Part shown: in pieces, positions 50,548 through 59,910 of the stretch
Position numbering within the stretch: position 1 is the stretch's first letter
How the letters are laid out: every line of letters starts with the position of its first letter
Assembly: GCF_018138085.1 (NCBI RefSeq)
Contig: NZ_CP073105.1
Span: 4,650,001 to 4,714,000 of the forward strand
DNA from: Stutzerimonas stutzeri
Lineage (GTDB): Bacteria; Pseudomonadota; Gammaproteobacteria; Pseudomonadales; Pseudomonadaceae
Direction: 5' to 3'
DNA: 64,000 nt
Notes under the pieces: generated by a model
Seen by the model: only the letters and a program-made list of their open reading frames with translations
What the model was told of the DNA's origin: nothing
Databases searched by the model: none
Translations under genes and position numbers: made by a program

Positions 50548-52128
50548 TTGAGCGACCTCCTCTCCCACCGCCTGGCACTGTTGGCCGAGCATCCAAACCT
50601 TCCGCTGCTCTCGCAATGCCTGCATGGGATCGAGCGGGAATGCCTGCGCATCGACAACGACGGTCAGCTGGCCATGACCCCGCACCCGCGGGCACTGGGT
50701 TCGGCACTGACGCACCCGAAGATCACCACCGACTATTCCGAGGCGCTGCTGGAATTCATCACCGGCACCGAAACCGACCCGGGCCGGACGCTGGACGAGC
50801 TCGATGCCATCCATCGCTACACCTATAGCCGGTTGGACAGCGAGTTTCTCTGGAGCCCCTCGATGCCGGGGCTACTGCCAGAAGAAGCGCAGATACCCAT
50901 CGCCGAGTACGGCAGTTCCAACATCGGCCGGCTCAAGTACGTCTATCGCCAGGGCCTGGCGCTGCGCTACGGCAAGACCATGCAGTGCATCGCCGGTATC
51001 CACTACAACTTCTCGCTGCCCGAGGCACTGTGGTCCGTACTGCAGGCCGACGAGCAGGATGGCCGCTCGCCGCGGGATTACCAGTCCTGGCGCTATATCG
51101 CCCTGATCCGCAATTTCCGTCGCTACAGCTGGCTGCTGATGTACCTGTTCGGCGCTTCGCCGGCGCTGGATGCGTCCTTCATGCGTGGGCGGGCGCACCA
51201 GCTCGAACAGTTCGACGACGAAACGCTCTACCTGCCTTACGCCACCAGCCTGCGCATGAGCGACCTGGGCTACCAGAGCAACGCCCAGGCAGGCCTCACG
51301 CCCTGCTACGACGACCTGCCCAGCTACACCAGCAGCCTGCACAAGGCGGTCTCCACGCCCTACCCCGAATACGCGGCGCTGGGCACCAAGGACGCCGAGG
51401 GTAAGTGGCAGCAGCTCAATACCAACATTCTGCAGATCGAGAACGAGTACTACTCGAACATCCGGCCCAAGCGTGTCACCGGCACCGGCGAGCGCCCGCT
51501 GCATGCGCTACGTGCGCGCGGTATTCAGTACATCGAAGTGCGCTGCCTGGACATCAACCCGTTCCTGCCGCTGGGCATCGACCTTGGCGAAGCGCGGTTC
51601 CTCGATGCCTTCCTGCTGTTCTGTGCGCTGCAGCAGAGCCCCTGTCTGATCGAGGGCGAATGTCGGGCCAGTAGCGATAACTTCCTCAAGGTGGTCAAGC
51701 AGGGGCGCGAGCCGGGCCTGGAATTGAGCCGTTGCGGCGAACCGGTCAGCCTGCAGCAGTGGGCCAGCGAGCTGATCGGCCAGATCAGCCAGGTCGCCGA
51801 ACTGCTGGACCGCAGCCAGGGCAGCGACGAGCATATCCGCGCGATCGCCGCGCAACAGGCCAAGGTCGACGACAGCAGCCTGACCCCCTCGGCCCAGGTA
51901 CTTGAAGCGATGCGCCGCCACGGCGAAAGCTTCAGCCAGTTCGCACTGCGTCAGACTCGCCAGCACGCCGAAGACTTCCGTAGCCGCGCACTGTCCGATG
52001 CCGACGTGGCCTGGTTCGACGAAGCGGCGCGCAGCTCACTGGCGCAGCAGACCGAGATGGAAGCGGCGGACACTCAGGATTTCGACAGCTTCGTCGAGGA
52101 GTATCAGCGGAGTTTGACGCAGCTGTAG
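50548..52128 (+). CDS. gshA: Glutamate--cysteine ligase
   Basis: 526 residues, the gammaproteobacterial class-1 GshA length. [20 protein letters not shown], the [17 protein letters not shown] block and [15 protein letters not shown] are signature regions for glutamate and ATP binding. It joins glutamate and cysteine with ATP, the first step of glutathione synthesis. The start is TTG 50548, with GAAGGA 9 nt upstream. A 7-codon frame (MREGTQT, ATG 50528) ends at TGA 50549-50551, overlapping the TTG, so reinitiation or coupling is possible. Confidence 0.95.
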   Translation: MSDLLSHRLALLAEHPNLPLLSQCLHGIERECLRIDNDGQLAMTPHPRALGSALTHPKITTDYSEALLEFITGTETDPGRTLDELDAIHRYTYSRLDSEFLWSPSMPGLLPEEAQIPIAEYGSSNIGRLKYVYRQGLALRYGKTMQCIAGIHYNFSLPEALWSVLQADEQDGRSPRDYQSWRYIALIRNFRRYSWLLMYLFGASPALDASFMRGRAHQLEQFDDETLYLPYATSLRMSDLGYQSNAQAGLTPCYDDLPSYTSSLHKAVSTPYPEYAALGTKDAEGKWQQLNTNILQIENEYYSNIRPKRVTGTGERPLHALRARGIQYIEVRCLDINPFLPLGIDLGEARFLDAFLLFCALQQSPCLIEGECRASSDNFLKVVKQGREPGLELSRCGEPVSLQQWASELIGQISQVAELLDRSQGSDEHIRAIAAQQAKVDDSSLTPSAQVLEAMRRHGESFSQFALRQTRQHAEDFRSRALSDADVAWFDEAARSSLAQQTEMEAADTQDFDSFVEEYQRSLTQL

Positions 52129-52996
52129 CTTGGAAGCGATTCAGTGCGGCCGGGTGGGGCTGGACTTGCCCCCATTCGCGGTCAAGACCGCTCCCACTTG
52201 CGCCGCTGTGCTTGGCTGAGAGGGCTGCCTCAGGCTTTGGGCTTTAGCCGACCAATTACCGGTAGAAACCGATTCAACGCATCGCCGAACCATGCACGGC
52301 GCCAAGGTGATTGGCTGAAGCACCTCGGCGGGTTTCACCCACCCTACGCCAGCGCTGCGTGAAGCGACTTGTGGGAGCGGTCTCGACCGCGAACAGATCG
52401 GGGGCCGATGCAGAGCCATTCGCGGTCAAGACCGCTCCCACTCGCGCCGCTGTGCTTGGCTGACTGGGCTACCTCAGGCCGTGGGCTTTAGCTCACTACT
52501 AACCGGTGGAAGCCGACTCAACGCATCACCCCACCATGCGCGGCGCCAAGGTGGTTGCTGAAGCACCTCGGCGGGTTTCACCCGCCCTACGTCTGTGCTG
52601 CGTGAAGCGAGCGAATTGTGGGAGCGGTCTTGACTGCGAACAGATTGGGCTCCGATGCAGAGCCATTCGCGGTCAAGACCGCTCCCACTTGCGCCGCTGT
52701 GCTTGGCTGACAGGGCTGCTCAGGCCGTGGGCTTTCAGCCCGCCACTTACCGGTGGAAGCCGACTCAATACATCGCCGCACCGTGCGCGGCCCCAAGGTA
52801 ATTGGCTGAAGCACCTCGGCGGGTTTCACCCGCCCTACGTCTGTGCTGCGTCAAGCAAATTGTGGGAGCGGTCTTGACCGCGAACAGACCGGACGCCGAT
52901 GTAGAGCCATTCGCGGTCAAGACCGCTCCCACTCGCACCTCTCCACCCTTCTCTCACATCTCTCCGCTAGCCTCTGCCTTGGCTGGCAGGTCTGCC
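52129..52996. repeat. Tandem REP/REPIN array, three ~245-bp units (cluster 2)
   Basis: The 868-bp gene-free gap is built from three near-identical units starting at 52175, 52419 and 52666, with a last partial at 52910. Each unit has an inverted pair of REPs with core GCGGTCTTGACCGC (52175/52371, 52419/52618, 52666/52862, then 52910). Each also has an internal GGCGGGT...ACCCGCC palindrome with an AAGCACCTCGG lead (near 52320, 52562 and 52811). No ORF is credible here. It separates convergent gshA and argA. Confidence 0.9.
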
Positions 52997-54298
52997 TCAC
53001 AGCGCCTTCTCGAATATCTTCGAATTGCGCTGGAAGTTGTAGAGCGAGGCCCGCGCGGCCGGTAGCCGCTCCACGCCGCTGGGCTCGAAGCCGCGTTCGC
53101 GGAACCAGTGCGCCGTGCGGGTGGTGAGCACGAACAAGGTTTTCAGGCCCAGCGCACGGGCGCGCGCTTCGATACGTTCGAGGAGCTCGTCGCCGCGACC
53201 GCCATGGCGGTATTCGGGGTTCACGGCCAGGCAGGCCAGCTCGCCGGCGTCCGAATCGGCGATCGGGTAGAGCGCCGCGCAGGCGATGATCAGGCCGTCG
53301 CGCTCGACGATGCTGAACTGCTCGACCTCGCGTTCCAGCACTTCGCGCGAGCGGCGGACCAGAATGCCCTGCTCTTCCAGCGGCGTGATCAGGTCGATCA
53401 GCCCACCGACGTCCTCGATGGTTGCCTCGCGCAACTGCTCGAACTGCTCCTGGGTCACCAGGGTGCCGTCGCCACCGTCGCGGGTGAACAGCTCGTTGAG
53501 CAGCGAACCGTCCTCGGCATAGCTGATCACATGGCTGCGGCGCACGCCGCCCTTGCAGGCCTGTGCGGCGGCATCGAGAAGCTCGGCCTGGTAGGTGCCG
53601 GCGAGGCGCTCGACATAGGCCGGGATCTGCGGCGGACGCAGCTCACGTACGAGCTTGCCGCTTTCGTCGCGCAGGCCGCGTTCGGCACCGTAGAGCACCA
53701 GCTTGTCGGCCTGTAGATCGATGGCGGCGCGGGTGGCGATGTCTTCGCAGGCGATGTTGAAGATTTCCCCGGTCGGCGAATAGCCCAGCGGAGACAGCAG
53801 CACGATGGTGCGCTCGTCGAGCAGCCGGCCAATGCCCTTGCGATCAACGCGACGCACTTCGCCGGTGTGCTGGTAGTCGACCCCATCATGCACACCGATC
53901 GGCCGCGCCGTGATGAAGTTGCCGCTGGCCACACGCAGCCGCGCGCCCTGCATCGGCGAGGCCGCCATGTCCATCGACAGCCGGGCTTCCAGGGCGATGC
54001 GCATATGGCCAACGGCATCGATCACGCATTCAAGCGTCGCCGAGTCGGTGATACGCAGGTCGCGGTGGAAACGCGGCTCGATGCCGCGGGCGGCCAGCCG
54101 CGCTTCGATCTGCGGCCGCGAGCCGAACGCTAGCACCAGGCGCACGCCGAGGCTGTGCAGCAGCACCAGGTCGTGAACGATGTTGGCGAAGTTGGGGTGC
54201 TCCAGGCCGTCGCCAGGCAGCATGACGACGAACGTGCGGTCGCGGTGCGCATTGATATAGGGCGAGGAGTCGCGGAGCCAAGTGACGTAGTTGTGCAT
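52997..54298 (-). CDS. argA: N-acetylglutamate synthase ArgA
   Basis: 433 residues. The N-terminal amino-acid-kinase-like domain (about 1-290, with FVVMLPGDGLEHPNFANIVHDL and LSPLGYSPTGEIFNI) binds arginine, and the C-terminal GNAT domain (about 295-433) has the acetyl-CoA loop VNPEYRHGGRGDELL. It acetylates glutamate, the first step of arginine synthesis, with feedback inhibition by arginine through the kinase-like domain. It is followed downstream by the repeat array at 52129-52996. argE lies 97 bp upstream on the same strand. Confidence 0.95.
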   Translation of the reverse strand: MHNYVTWLRDSSPYINAHRDRTFVVMLPGDGLEHPNFANIVHDLVLLHSLGVRLVLAFGSRPQIEARLAARGIEPRFHRDLRITDSATLECVIDAVGHMRIALEARLSMDMAASPMQGARLRVASGNFITARPIGVHDGVDYQHTGEVRRVDRKGIGRLLDERTIVLLSPLGYSPTGEIFNIACEDIATRAAIDLQADKLVLYGAERGLRDESGKLVRELRPPQIPAYVERLAGTYQAELLDAAAQACKGGVRRSHVISYAEDGSLLNELFTRDGGDGTLVTQEQFEQLREATIEDVGGLIDLITPLEEQGILVRRSREVLEREVEQFSIVERDGLIIACAALYPIADSDAGELACLAVNPEYRHGGRGDELLERIEARARALGLKTLFVLTTRTAHWFRERGFEPSGVERLPAARASLYNFQRNSKIFEKAL

Positions 54299-54395
54299 TG
54301 CAAAAGCCTTCAGTAACAGCTCGTTCAGTCCGGGAGTCGGTTCGAGTGGGGGTGCGGGAGCAGGGTCATGCTGCGATCAATCGCCAGACCTGCTC

Positions 54396-55550
54396 CTATC
54401 CTCGGCCCGGTTGCAGGCAATAGTGTTCTATCATCCCGCGCAGCAACCTCACAGTGGGTTCGATTCGGTCCAGTTCCAGATACTCGTCCGGCTGGTGGGC
54501 GCAAGCGATGTCGCCGGGGCCAAGCACCAGCGTCTCGCAGCCAAGCTGCTGAAGATAAGGCGCTTCGGTAGCAAAGGCCACCGCCTCGGCGGCATGACCG
54601 GTGAGCCGCTCGGCCAGCCTGACCAGTTCGGCGTCCGCCGGCTGATCGAATGCCGGCACGCAGGGGAACAGCGGCGCCAGGTCGATCTTCACCTGATGCC
54701 GGTCAGCCACCGGTCGCAGCCGCCCGGCGATTGCGTCGCGTAGCTGCTCGGGCTCCATGCCCGGCAACGGCCGCAGGTCGTACTCGAGCGAACACTGCCC
54801 GCAGATCCGGTTGGGGTTGTCGCCGCCATGAATGCAGCCGAGGTTTAAAGTCGGTTGCGGCACGTCGAACAGCGGGTTGTTGTATTTGCTCTGCCATTCA
54901 CGGCGCAGCGCCATCAGCTCGCCCATGACCTCATGCATCGCCTCCAGCGCGCTGTGGCCGTAGGCCGGGTTGGAGGAGTGCCCGCTCTGCCCATGGATCT
55001 CGATGCCCTCCATCATGATGCCCTTGTGCAAACGCACCGGGCGCAGGCCGGTCGGCTCGCCGATCACCGCCGCACGCCCCAGCGGCCGCCCGGCCTCGGC
55101 CAGCGCACGGGCGCCGGACATCGAGCTCTCTTCGTCGCAGGTGGCGAGGATCAGCAACGGTTGCTTGAACGGCTTATCGAGCAGCGGCAGCACGGCTTCG
55201 ATGATCAGCGCAAAGAAACCTTTCATGTCGCAGCTGCCGAGGCCGTACCAACGGTCATCGGCTTCGCGCAGTCGCAGCGGCTCGGCCGTCCACAACTCAG
55301 CGTCGAAGGGCACGGTATCGCTGTGTCCGGCCAAAACCAGCCCACCCGGCCCACTGCCGTAGCTGGCGAGCAGGTTGAACTTGCCCGGCGTGATCTGCTG
55401 TATCTCACAGGCGAAGCCGAGATCGCTCAGCCAGCCTGCCAGCAGGTCGATCACGGGGCGGTTGGTCTGATCCCAATGCGCTTGCGTGCAGCTTACCGAG
55501 GGAGCTGCGATCAGCGCGGCGAACTGGTCTTTGAGCGAGGGGATGGGCAC
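54396..55550 (-). CDS. argE: Acetylornithine deacetylase ArgE
   Basis: 384 residues, M20 metallopeptidase family. LVLAGHSDTVPFD gives the first metal-binding His and Asp, GSCDMKGFFALI the bridging Asp, and TCDEESSMSGAR the catalytic and ligand Glu pair. A dimerisation insert (about 175-290) includes EGIEIHGQSGHSSNPAYGHSALEAM. It hydrolyses N-acetylornithine to ornithine and acetate. Next to argA on the same strand, giving two arginine-pathway steps in one place. The 99-bp gap to pit shows nothing specific. Confidence 0.94.
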   Translation of the reverse strand: MPIPSLKDQFAALIAAPSVSCTQAHWDQTNRPVIDLLAGWLSDLGFACEIQQITPGKFNLLASYGSGPGGLVLAGHSDTVPFDAELWTAEPLRLREADDRWYGLGSCDMKGFFALIIEAVLPLLDKPFKQPLLILATCDEESSMSGARALAEAGRPLGRAAVIGEPTGLRPVRLHKGIMMEGIEIHGQSGHSSNPAYGHSALEAMHEVMGELMALRREWQSKYNNPLFDVPQPTLNLGCIHGGDNPNRICGQCSLEYDLRPLPGMEPEQLRDAIAGRLRPVADRHQVKIDLAPLFPCVPAFDQPADAELVRLAERLTGHAAEAVAFATEAPYLQQLGCETLVLGPGDIACAHQPDEYLELDRIEPTVRLLRGMIEHYCLQPGRG

Positions 55551-55649
55551 CGGCGACCTCCAGAAAGACGACTACGAAGGCACCCAGTGAAACATGAAAC
55601 GCACCGCCGCAGCCTCACCGATGAGGGAAAAGCTGCGGCGACGATTGGT

Positions 55650-56915
55650 TCAGACGAAGATCGCCTTGAGGATGGTGAAGAACAGGATGGCCAGGAACGC
55701 CCCGGCCGGCAGGGTGATCAGCCAGGACATGAAGATCGAGCCGACCACTCCGAGATTCAGTGCGCCGATACCGCGCGCGATGCCGATGCCCAGCACCGCG
55801 CCGACCAGGGTATGCGTGGTCGATACCGGCAAGCCGATGGCAGAGGCGCCGACCACCGTGGTCGCGGTGGCCAGCTCTGCGGCGAAGCCGCGGCTCGGGG
55901 TCAGCTCGGTGATTTCCTTGCCGATGGTGGCGATCACCTTGTAGCCGTAGGTCGCCAGACCGATGACGATACCGATGGCGCCGAGCAGCAGTACCCAGCC
56001 CGGCACCGCCGATTTGGCCGCGATTTCTGCCGCACCGCCGGACTGGATGACGCCGACCACGGCTGCCAGCGGGCCGACCGCATTGGCCACATCGTTGGCG
56101 CCGTGGGCGAAGGCCATGGAACAGGCAGTGAAGATCATCAGAACGGCGAAGACCTTTTCCACGCTGGCGAAGTGAAAGGTACGGTCCGCTTCCTCGTCCA
56201 CCTTGATCCGCGACAGCAGCGCGACGCCGATCAAGGCCACCAGCACGCCGATGGCGAATGCCAGCAGCATGCCCTGACTGCTGCTCAATGTCAGACCGAC
56301 ATGCTTGAGGCCCTTGGTCACCGTCATCAACGCGACCATGAAGCCGGTGAGGAACATGTACAGCGGCACGAACCGTTTCGCGTTGAGGAACGGCTCGTCA
56401 GTATTGATGATCAGCTTCTGCACGCTCATGAACAGGCCGAAAGCGACGATGCCCGAAAGCATGGGCGTGACCACCCAGCTGGCAACGATCGGGCCGATCG
56501 CATCCCAATGCACGGCATCGACGGATATACCCACTGCGGCAAAGCCGATCACGGCACCGATGATCGAATGCGTGGTGGATACCGGCCAGCCCTTCATGGT
56601 GGCGACCATCAGCCAAGTGCCCGCCGCCAGCAACGCCGACATCATGCCCAGCACCATCAGATCAGGCGAAATGACTTCCGCATCGACGATGCCGTTCTTG
56701 ATGGTCTCGGTGACTTCGCCGCCGGCCAGGTAGGCGCCGCAGAACTCGAAGATCATGGCCACGATGATGGCCTGCTTGATGGTCAGCGCCCGCGAACCGA
56801 CCGAGGTGCCCATGGCGTTGGCGACGTCGTTGGCACCCACGCCCCAGGCCATGAAGAAACCGAAGGCGCAGGCAAGGATCAGGAGTACGAAGCCGTATTC
56901 CGAAATAAATGACAT
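55650..56915 (-). CDS. Inorganic phosphate transporter, PiT family
   Basis: 421 residues with about ten hydrophobic spans. The two inverted PiT signature motifs are present: GANDVANAMGTSVGSRAL near residue 27 and GANDVANAVGPLAAVV near residue 270, with PVSTTHSIIGAVIGF and PVSTTHTLVGAVLG as the paired STTH motifs. A low-affinity proton-coupled or metal-phosphate-coupled phosphate importer of the inner membrane. It sits 38 bp downstream of the DUF47/PhoU-like gene on the same strand, the usual Pit accessory pairing. Confidence 0.95.
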   Translation of the reverse strand: MSFISEYGFVLLILACAFGFFMAWGVGANDVANAMGTSVGSRALTIKQAIIVAMIFEFCGAYLAGGEVTETIKNGIVDAEVISPDLMVLGMMSALLAAGTWLMVATMKGWPVSTTHSIIGAVIGFAAVGISVDAVHWDAIGPIVASWVVTPMLSGIVAFGLFMSVQKLIINTDEPFLNAKRFVPLYMFLTGFMVALMTVTKGLKHVGLTLSSSQGMLLAFAIGVLVALIGVALLSRIKVDEEADRTFHFASVEKVFAVLMIFTACSMAFAHGANDVANAVGPLAAVVGVIQSGGAAEIAAKSAVPGWVLLLGAIGIVIGLATYGYKVIATIGKEITELTPSRGFAAELATATTVVGASAIGLPVSTTHTLVGAVLGIGIARGIGALNLGVVGSIFMSWLITLPAGAFLAILFFTILKAIFV

Positions 56916-56953
56916 AAGAATTACCTGTTGAACCCAGAAAGGACGCTGGCGCC

Positions 56954-57631
56954 TCAGCGCGCCAGCAATTGTTCCAGACGGTTGCCGACACGCTCGGCAC
57001 GGTCGGCCACGTCACCGATCCATTCGATGATCTTGTAGAGGAACATCACGTCGACTGGAGGCAAGTCCTTTTCCAGCTTGAACAGGGCACGGCGCACCGT
57101 GATCTGCATGCGGTCGGTTTCACGCTCGATCTCCTCGAGCTCCTCGACCATCTTTTCCACCAGCGTGGCTTCACGACCGCTGAAGCCGGTTTCGAGCAGC
57201 GAATCCAACTCCTTGAGTGCCTTGAGCGCCTGGCAACTGGCATCGACGCTGCGCTGAACGAAGGCCATCATTTCTGGCTGCAACGCCAGCGGGATGGTCA
57301 TGCAGCGGCCCAGCATCAGGCCGGCGATGTCCTTGGCGCGGTTGGCAATTTTGTCCTGTACACTCAGCAGCTCCAGCAAATCCGAGCGCGGAACCGGCAG
57401 GAACAGGCTTTTGGGCAGGTGCTGACGAACGCTCTTCTTGAGCTTGTCGGCCTCGTTTTCCAGTCGGGCCATCTCTTTCTGGATCTGTTCGACCCGTTCC
57501 CAGTCTTCTGCCGTGATCGCCTGGAACAGCGGAACCAGGTTGGCGGCACATTCGTGAGACTTGGCCATATGCTGTTGCATCGGACCGATAGGCGAGCGTC
57601 CGAACAGGCTGACGAAAGGATTGATTGGCAT
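56954..57631 (-). CDS. DUF47/PhoU-like Pit accessory protein (TIGR00153 type)
   Basis: 225 residues from ATG 57631 (MPINPFVSLFGRSPIGPMQQHM). All-helical, with two PhoU-like E/DxxxD metal-binding stretches (EKEMARLENEADKLKK-like around 50-65 and EELEEIERETDRMQI around 170-185). These proteins are encoded before pit genes and are thought to regulate the transporter. Cytoplasmic; likely cotranscribed with the transporter. It is divergent from the CYTH-CHAD gene; the 104-bp gap between them should hold both promoters. Confidence 0.88.
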   Translation of the reverse strand: MPINPFVSLFGRSPIGPMQQHMAKSHECAANLVPLFQAITAEDWERVEQIQKEMARLENEADKLKKSVRQHLPKSLFLPVPRSDLLELLSVQDKIANRAKDIAGLMLGRCMTIPLALQPEMMAFVQRSVDASCQALKALKELDSLLETGFSGREATLVEKMVEELEEIERETDRMQITVRRALFKLEKDLPPVDVMFLYKIIEWIGDVADRAERVGNRLEQLLAR

Positions 57632-57735
57632 AGGGAACACCCCGGCTTCAGAAGGCGGCAAGTATACGGATGACCTCAAAGGGCCGCCACCAAGTGACGT
57701 TGGTCACACTCAAACATAGGCATCATCTGGGCATC

Positions 57736-59100
57736 ATGCAGAAAGAAACCGAAATCAAACTGCGCGCCAGTCGCGAAACCCTGCTGGCGCTACGTGAGCA
57801 TCCGCTGCTGAAAAAGCGCAACAAGAGCGGCTGGCAGCGGCATGAACTATTCAACCAGTACTACGACACGCCGGAACGCGAGCTGGCGCAGGCCAAGGTC
57901 GCGCTGCGTCTGCGGCGCGACGGCGAACAGTTCATCCAGACGCTGAAGAGCCGAGGCCAGAGCGTGGCCGGCCTGTCCGAACGCAACGAGTGGGACTGGT
58001 ACCTGGACAAGGCCAAGCTGGATGTGAAGAAACTCGCGGACGACTGCTGGCCGGCCAGCCTGGCCGAGCTGGACAAGAAGACGCTGAAGCCGATCTTCAC
58101 CACCGATTTCGTCCGCGAAAAAGCCGAGATCGCCTGGGGACGCGGCAAGTCGAAGGTGGTCATCGAGGCGGCACTGGACCTGGGCAAGGTCGTCGTCGGC
58201 AAGCGGAGCGAGGAAATCTGCGAGCTGGAGCTCGAGCTGCGCCAGGGCGAACCCGAAGCGCTGCTGGAGCTGGCCACCGAGCTGGCCGCCGACCTGCCGC
58301 TGATGCCCTGTGACATCAGCAAGGCCGAACGCGGCTACCGCTTGTACGATGCCGACAGCTACTCGCTGAGCCTGCCGGCGCCGCAGGTCGAGGCCGGCAT
58401 GCCCTTGGACGACGCCTTCGCCGCGCTGGCCTGGTTCCTGCTCGGCAACAGCCAGCGGCTGGCTGAGCAATACCGCTACAACGGGCATTGGAAACTGCTT
58501 GGTGAGTGGCTGCAGCAACTGATCGAGCTGCGTGCCCTGCTCGGCAGCCTTGGCCAAGCCGCACCGCGCGCCAGCAGCCGCGAACTGCGCGAGCGGCTGG
58601 ACGCGCTGATCCAGGACTGGCGCCCGCGCCTCGAAGCGGGCCAGGACGATGAAAGCGTCCGCCAGGCCGCGCCGGCCGACTTCGCCGCCGAATTGGCGCA
58701 ACCGCGCTGGGGCCTGTTCTCGCTGAGCGCCTCGCTGTGGTTGCTACAGCGCGCATGGACTGCCGAGCGCAACAACCGCGGCAACCGCCAGGGCGCTGCC
58801 GAGCTGGGCAGTTGGTTGCCCCGCCTGCTGGCCGAGGAAACTCAGGCACTGCAACTTCCGCGCTATCAGCAACAGCCCGAAGACCTGGCTGAACAGCGCC
58901 CGCGCATGGAGCGCCTGCTAGTCTGGCTGCATCTGGCCCGCGCCACGCTGGAACTGCCGGAAACCGACCGTCTGTACGGCGAGCTGGCCAAGCTCTACGC
59001 GTTGTCGTCGCAGCCGCTTGGCGACGAGGTGCTCGATGCGCGAGTAGACCAGGCCCATAGGGTATGGACCCTCAAGCCGTGGAAGCTGTTGATGAAGTAG
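57736..59100 (+). CDS. CYTH-CHAD inorganic triphosphatase
   Basis: 454 residues from ATG 57736 (MQKETEIKLRAS); the frame from 57670 is not needed. The N-terminal CYTH domain (1-about 205) has the ExExK motif ETEIKL and the YYDTPERELAQAKVALRLRRDG strand, which bind triphosphate and divalent metal. The C-terminal CHAD domain (about 225-450) is rich in Arg and His helices and is a polyphosphate-binding module. The enzyme should hydrolyse inorganic triphosphate or act at polyphosphate granules. Being divergent from a phosphate transporter gene pair fits phosphate metabolism. Confidence 0.9.
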   Translation: MQKETEIKLRASRETLLALREHPLLKKRNKSGWQRHELFNQYYDTPERELAQAKVALRLRRDGEQFIQTLKSRGQSVAGLSERNEWDWYLDKAKLDVKKLADDCWPASLAELDKKTLKPIFTTDFVREKAEIAWGRGKSKVVIEAALDLGKVVVGKRSEEICELELELRQGEPEALLELATELAADLPLMPCDISKAERGYRLYDADSYSLSLPAPQVEAGMPLDDAFAALAWFLLGNSQRLAEQYRYNGHWKLLGEWLQQLIELRALLGSLGQAAPRASSRELRERLDALIQDWRPRLEAGQDDESVRQAAPADFAAELAQPRWGLFSLSASLWLLQRAWTAERNNRGNRQGAAELGSWLPRLLAEETQALQLPRYQQQPEDLAEQRPRMERLLVWLHLARATLELPETDRLYGELAKLYALSSQPLGDEVLDARVDQAHRVWTLKPWKLLMK

Positions 59101-59760
59101 AGGGCTGGGGCCGGCGCGTGATCGGTCCACCGACGGCGCTGGTTTTGCCTTCAACCGCTAAGTCCCGCGCGGTCCTCTTCGCGGTCAAGACCGCTCCCAC
59201 CAGAAGCTCAGCGTTTAGCCTGATGGCCAGTAGCGGTTCAGCCTGGCCCCCTGTGGGAGCGGTCTTGACCGCGAAAAAAGGGAGCAAGCGGCTGAGGTCT
59301 GCGACTTGCCGGAACGGCCGCAACCAACGGTGCCGGTTTTGCCTTCAACCGCCAAGTCCCCTGCGGTCCTCTTCGCGGTCAAGACCGCTCCCACCAAAGC
59401 TCAGCGTTTAGTCTGACGGTCGGCCGCTCACCAGAAGCTCAGCGTTAGCCTGATGGCCGGTAGCGGTTCAGCCTGGCCCTGTGGGAGCGGTCTTGACCGC
59501 GAAAAAAGGCGAGCAAGCGGCTGAGGTCTGCGGCTTGCCGGGCCTGCCGCGGCCAACGGTGCCGGTTTTGCCTTCAACCGCCAAGTCCCCTGCAGACCTC
59601 TTCGCGGTCAAGACCGCTCCCACCAAAGCTCAGCGTTTAGTCTGACGGTCGGCCGCTCACCAGAAGCTCAGCGTTTAGCCTGATGGCCGGTAGCGGTTCA
59701 GCCTCCCTGTGGGAGCGGTCTTGACCGCGAAAAAAGGCGAGCAAGCGGCTGCGGTCTGTG
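59101..59760. repeat. Tandem REP/REPIN array, ~228-bp units (cluster 3)
   Basis: REP cores (GCGGTCTTGACCGC) alternate in orientation at 59178-59200, 59253-59275, 59372-59394, 59481-59503, 59601-59623 and 59709-59731. The forward ones are exactly 228 bp apart (59253, 59481, 59709). Between them recur AAGCTCAGCGTTTAG, GGTAGCGGTTCAGCC and TTTTGCCTTCAACCGC blocks. Several short frames here are repeat artefacts. The following stretch to 59910 shows no gene; it precedes the GspE-like gene and must carry its promoter. Confidence 0.9.
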
Positions 59761-59910
59761 ACTTGCCGGAATGGTCGCAACCAACGGCGCTGGTTTTGCC
59801 TTCGACGCCTAAGCACCGCCGCCATCAAAACTGCGCGACGGGCACCGCAAAGATGCAGCTTGCCGCAGACAGTATGCGGTTTTATCGGCAAGCTTGGCCT
59901 CTGTTTCCGC

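Noticed and set aside
52175..52932. Regularly spaced repeats resembling a CRISPR array
   Set aside because: Spacing is about 245 bp, repeats alternate in orientation and the filler between them is also repeated; no cas genes. These are REP/REPIN elements.
54855..56912. 685-codon plus-strand open frame opposite argE and pit
   Set aside because: Spans two real minus-strand genes; the translation is low-complexity Asp/His/Arg-rich, typical of antisense frames.
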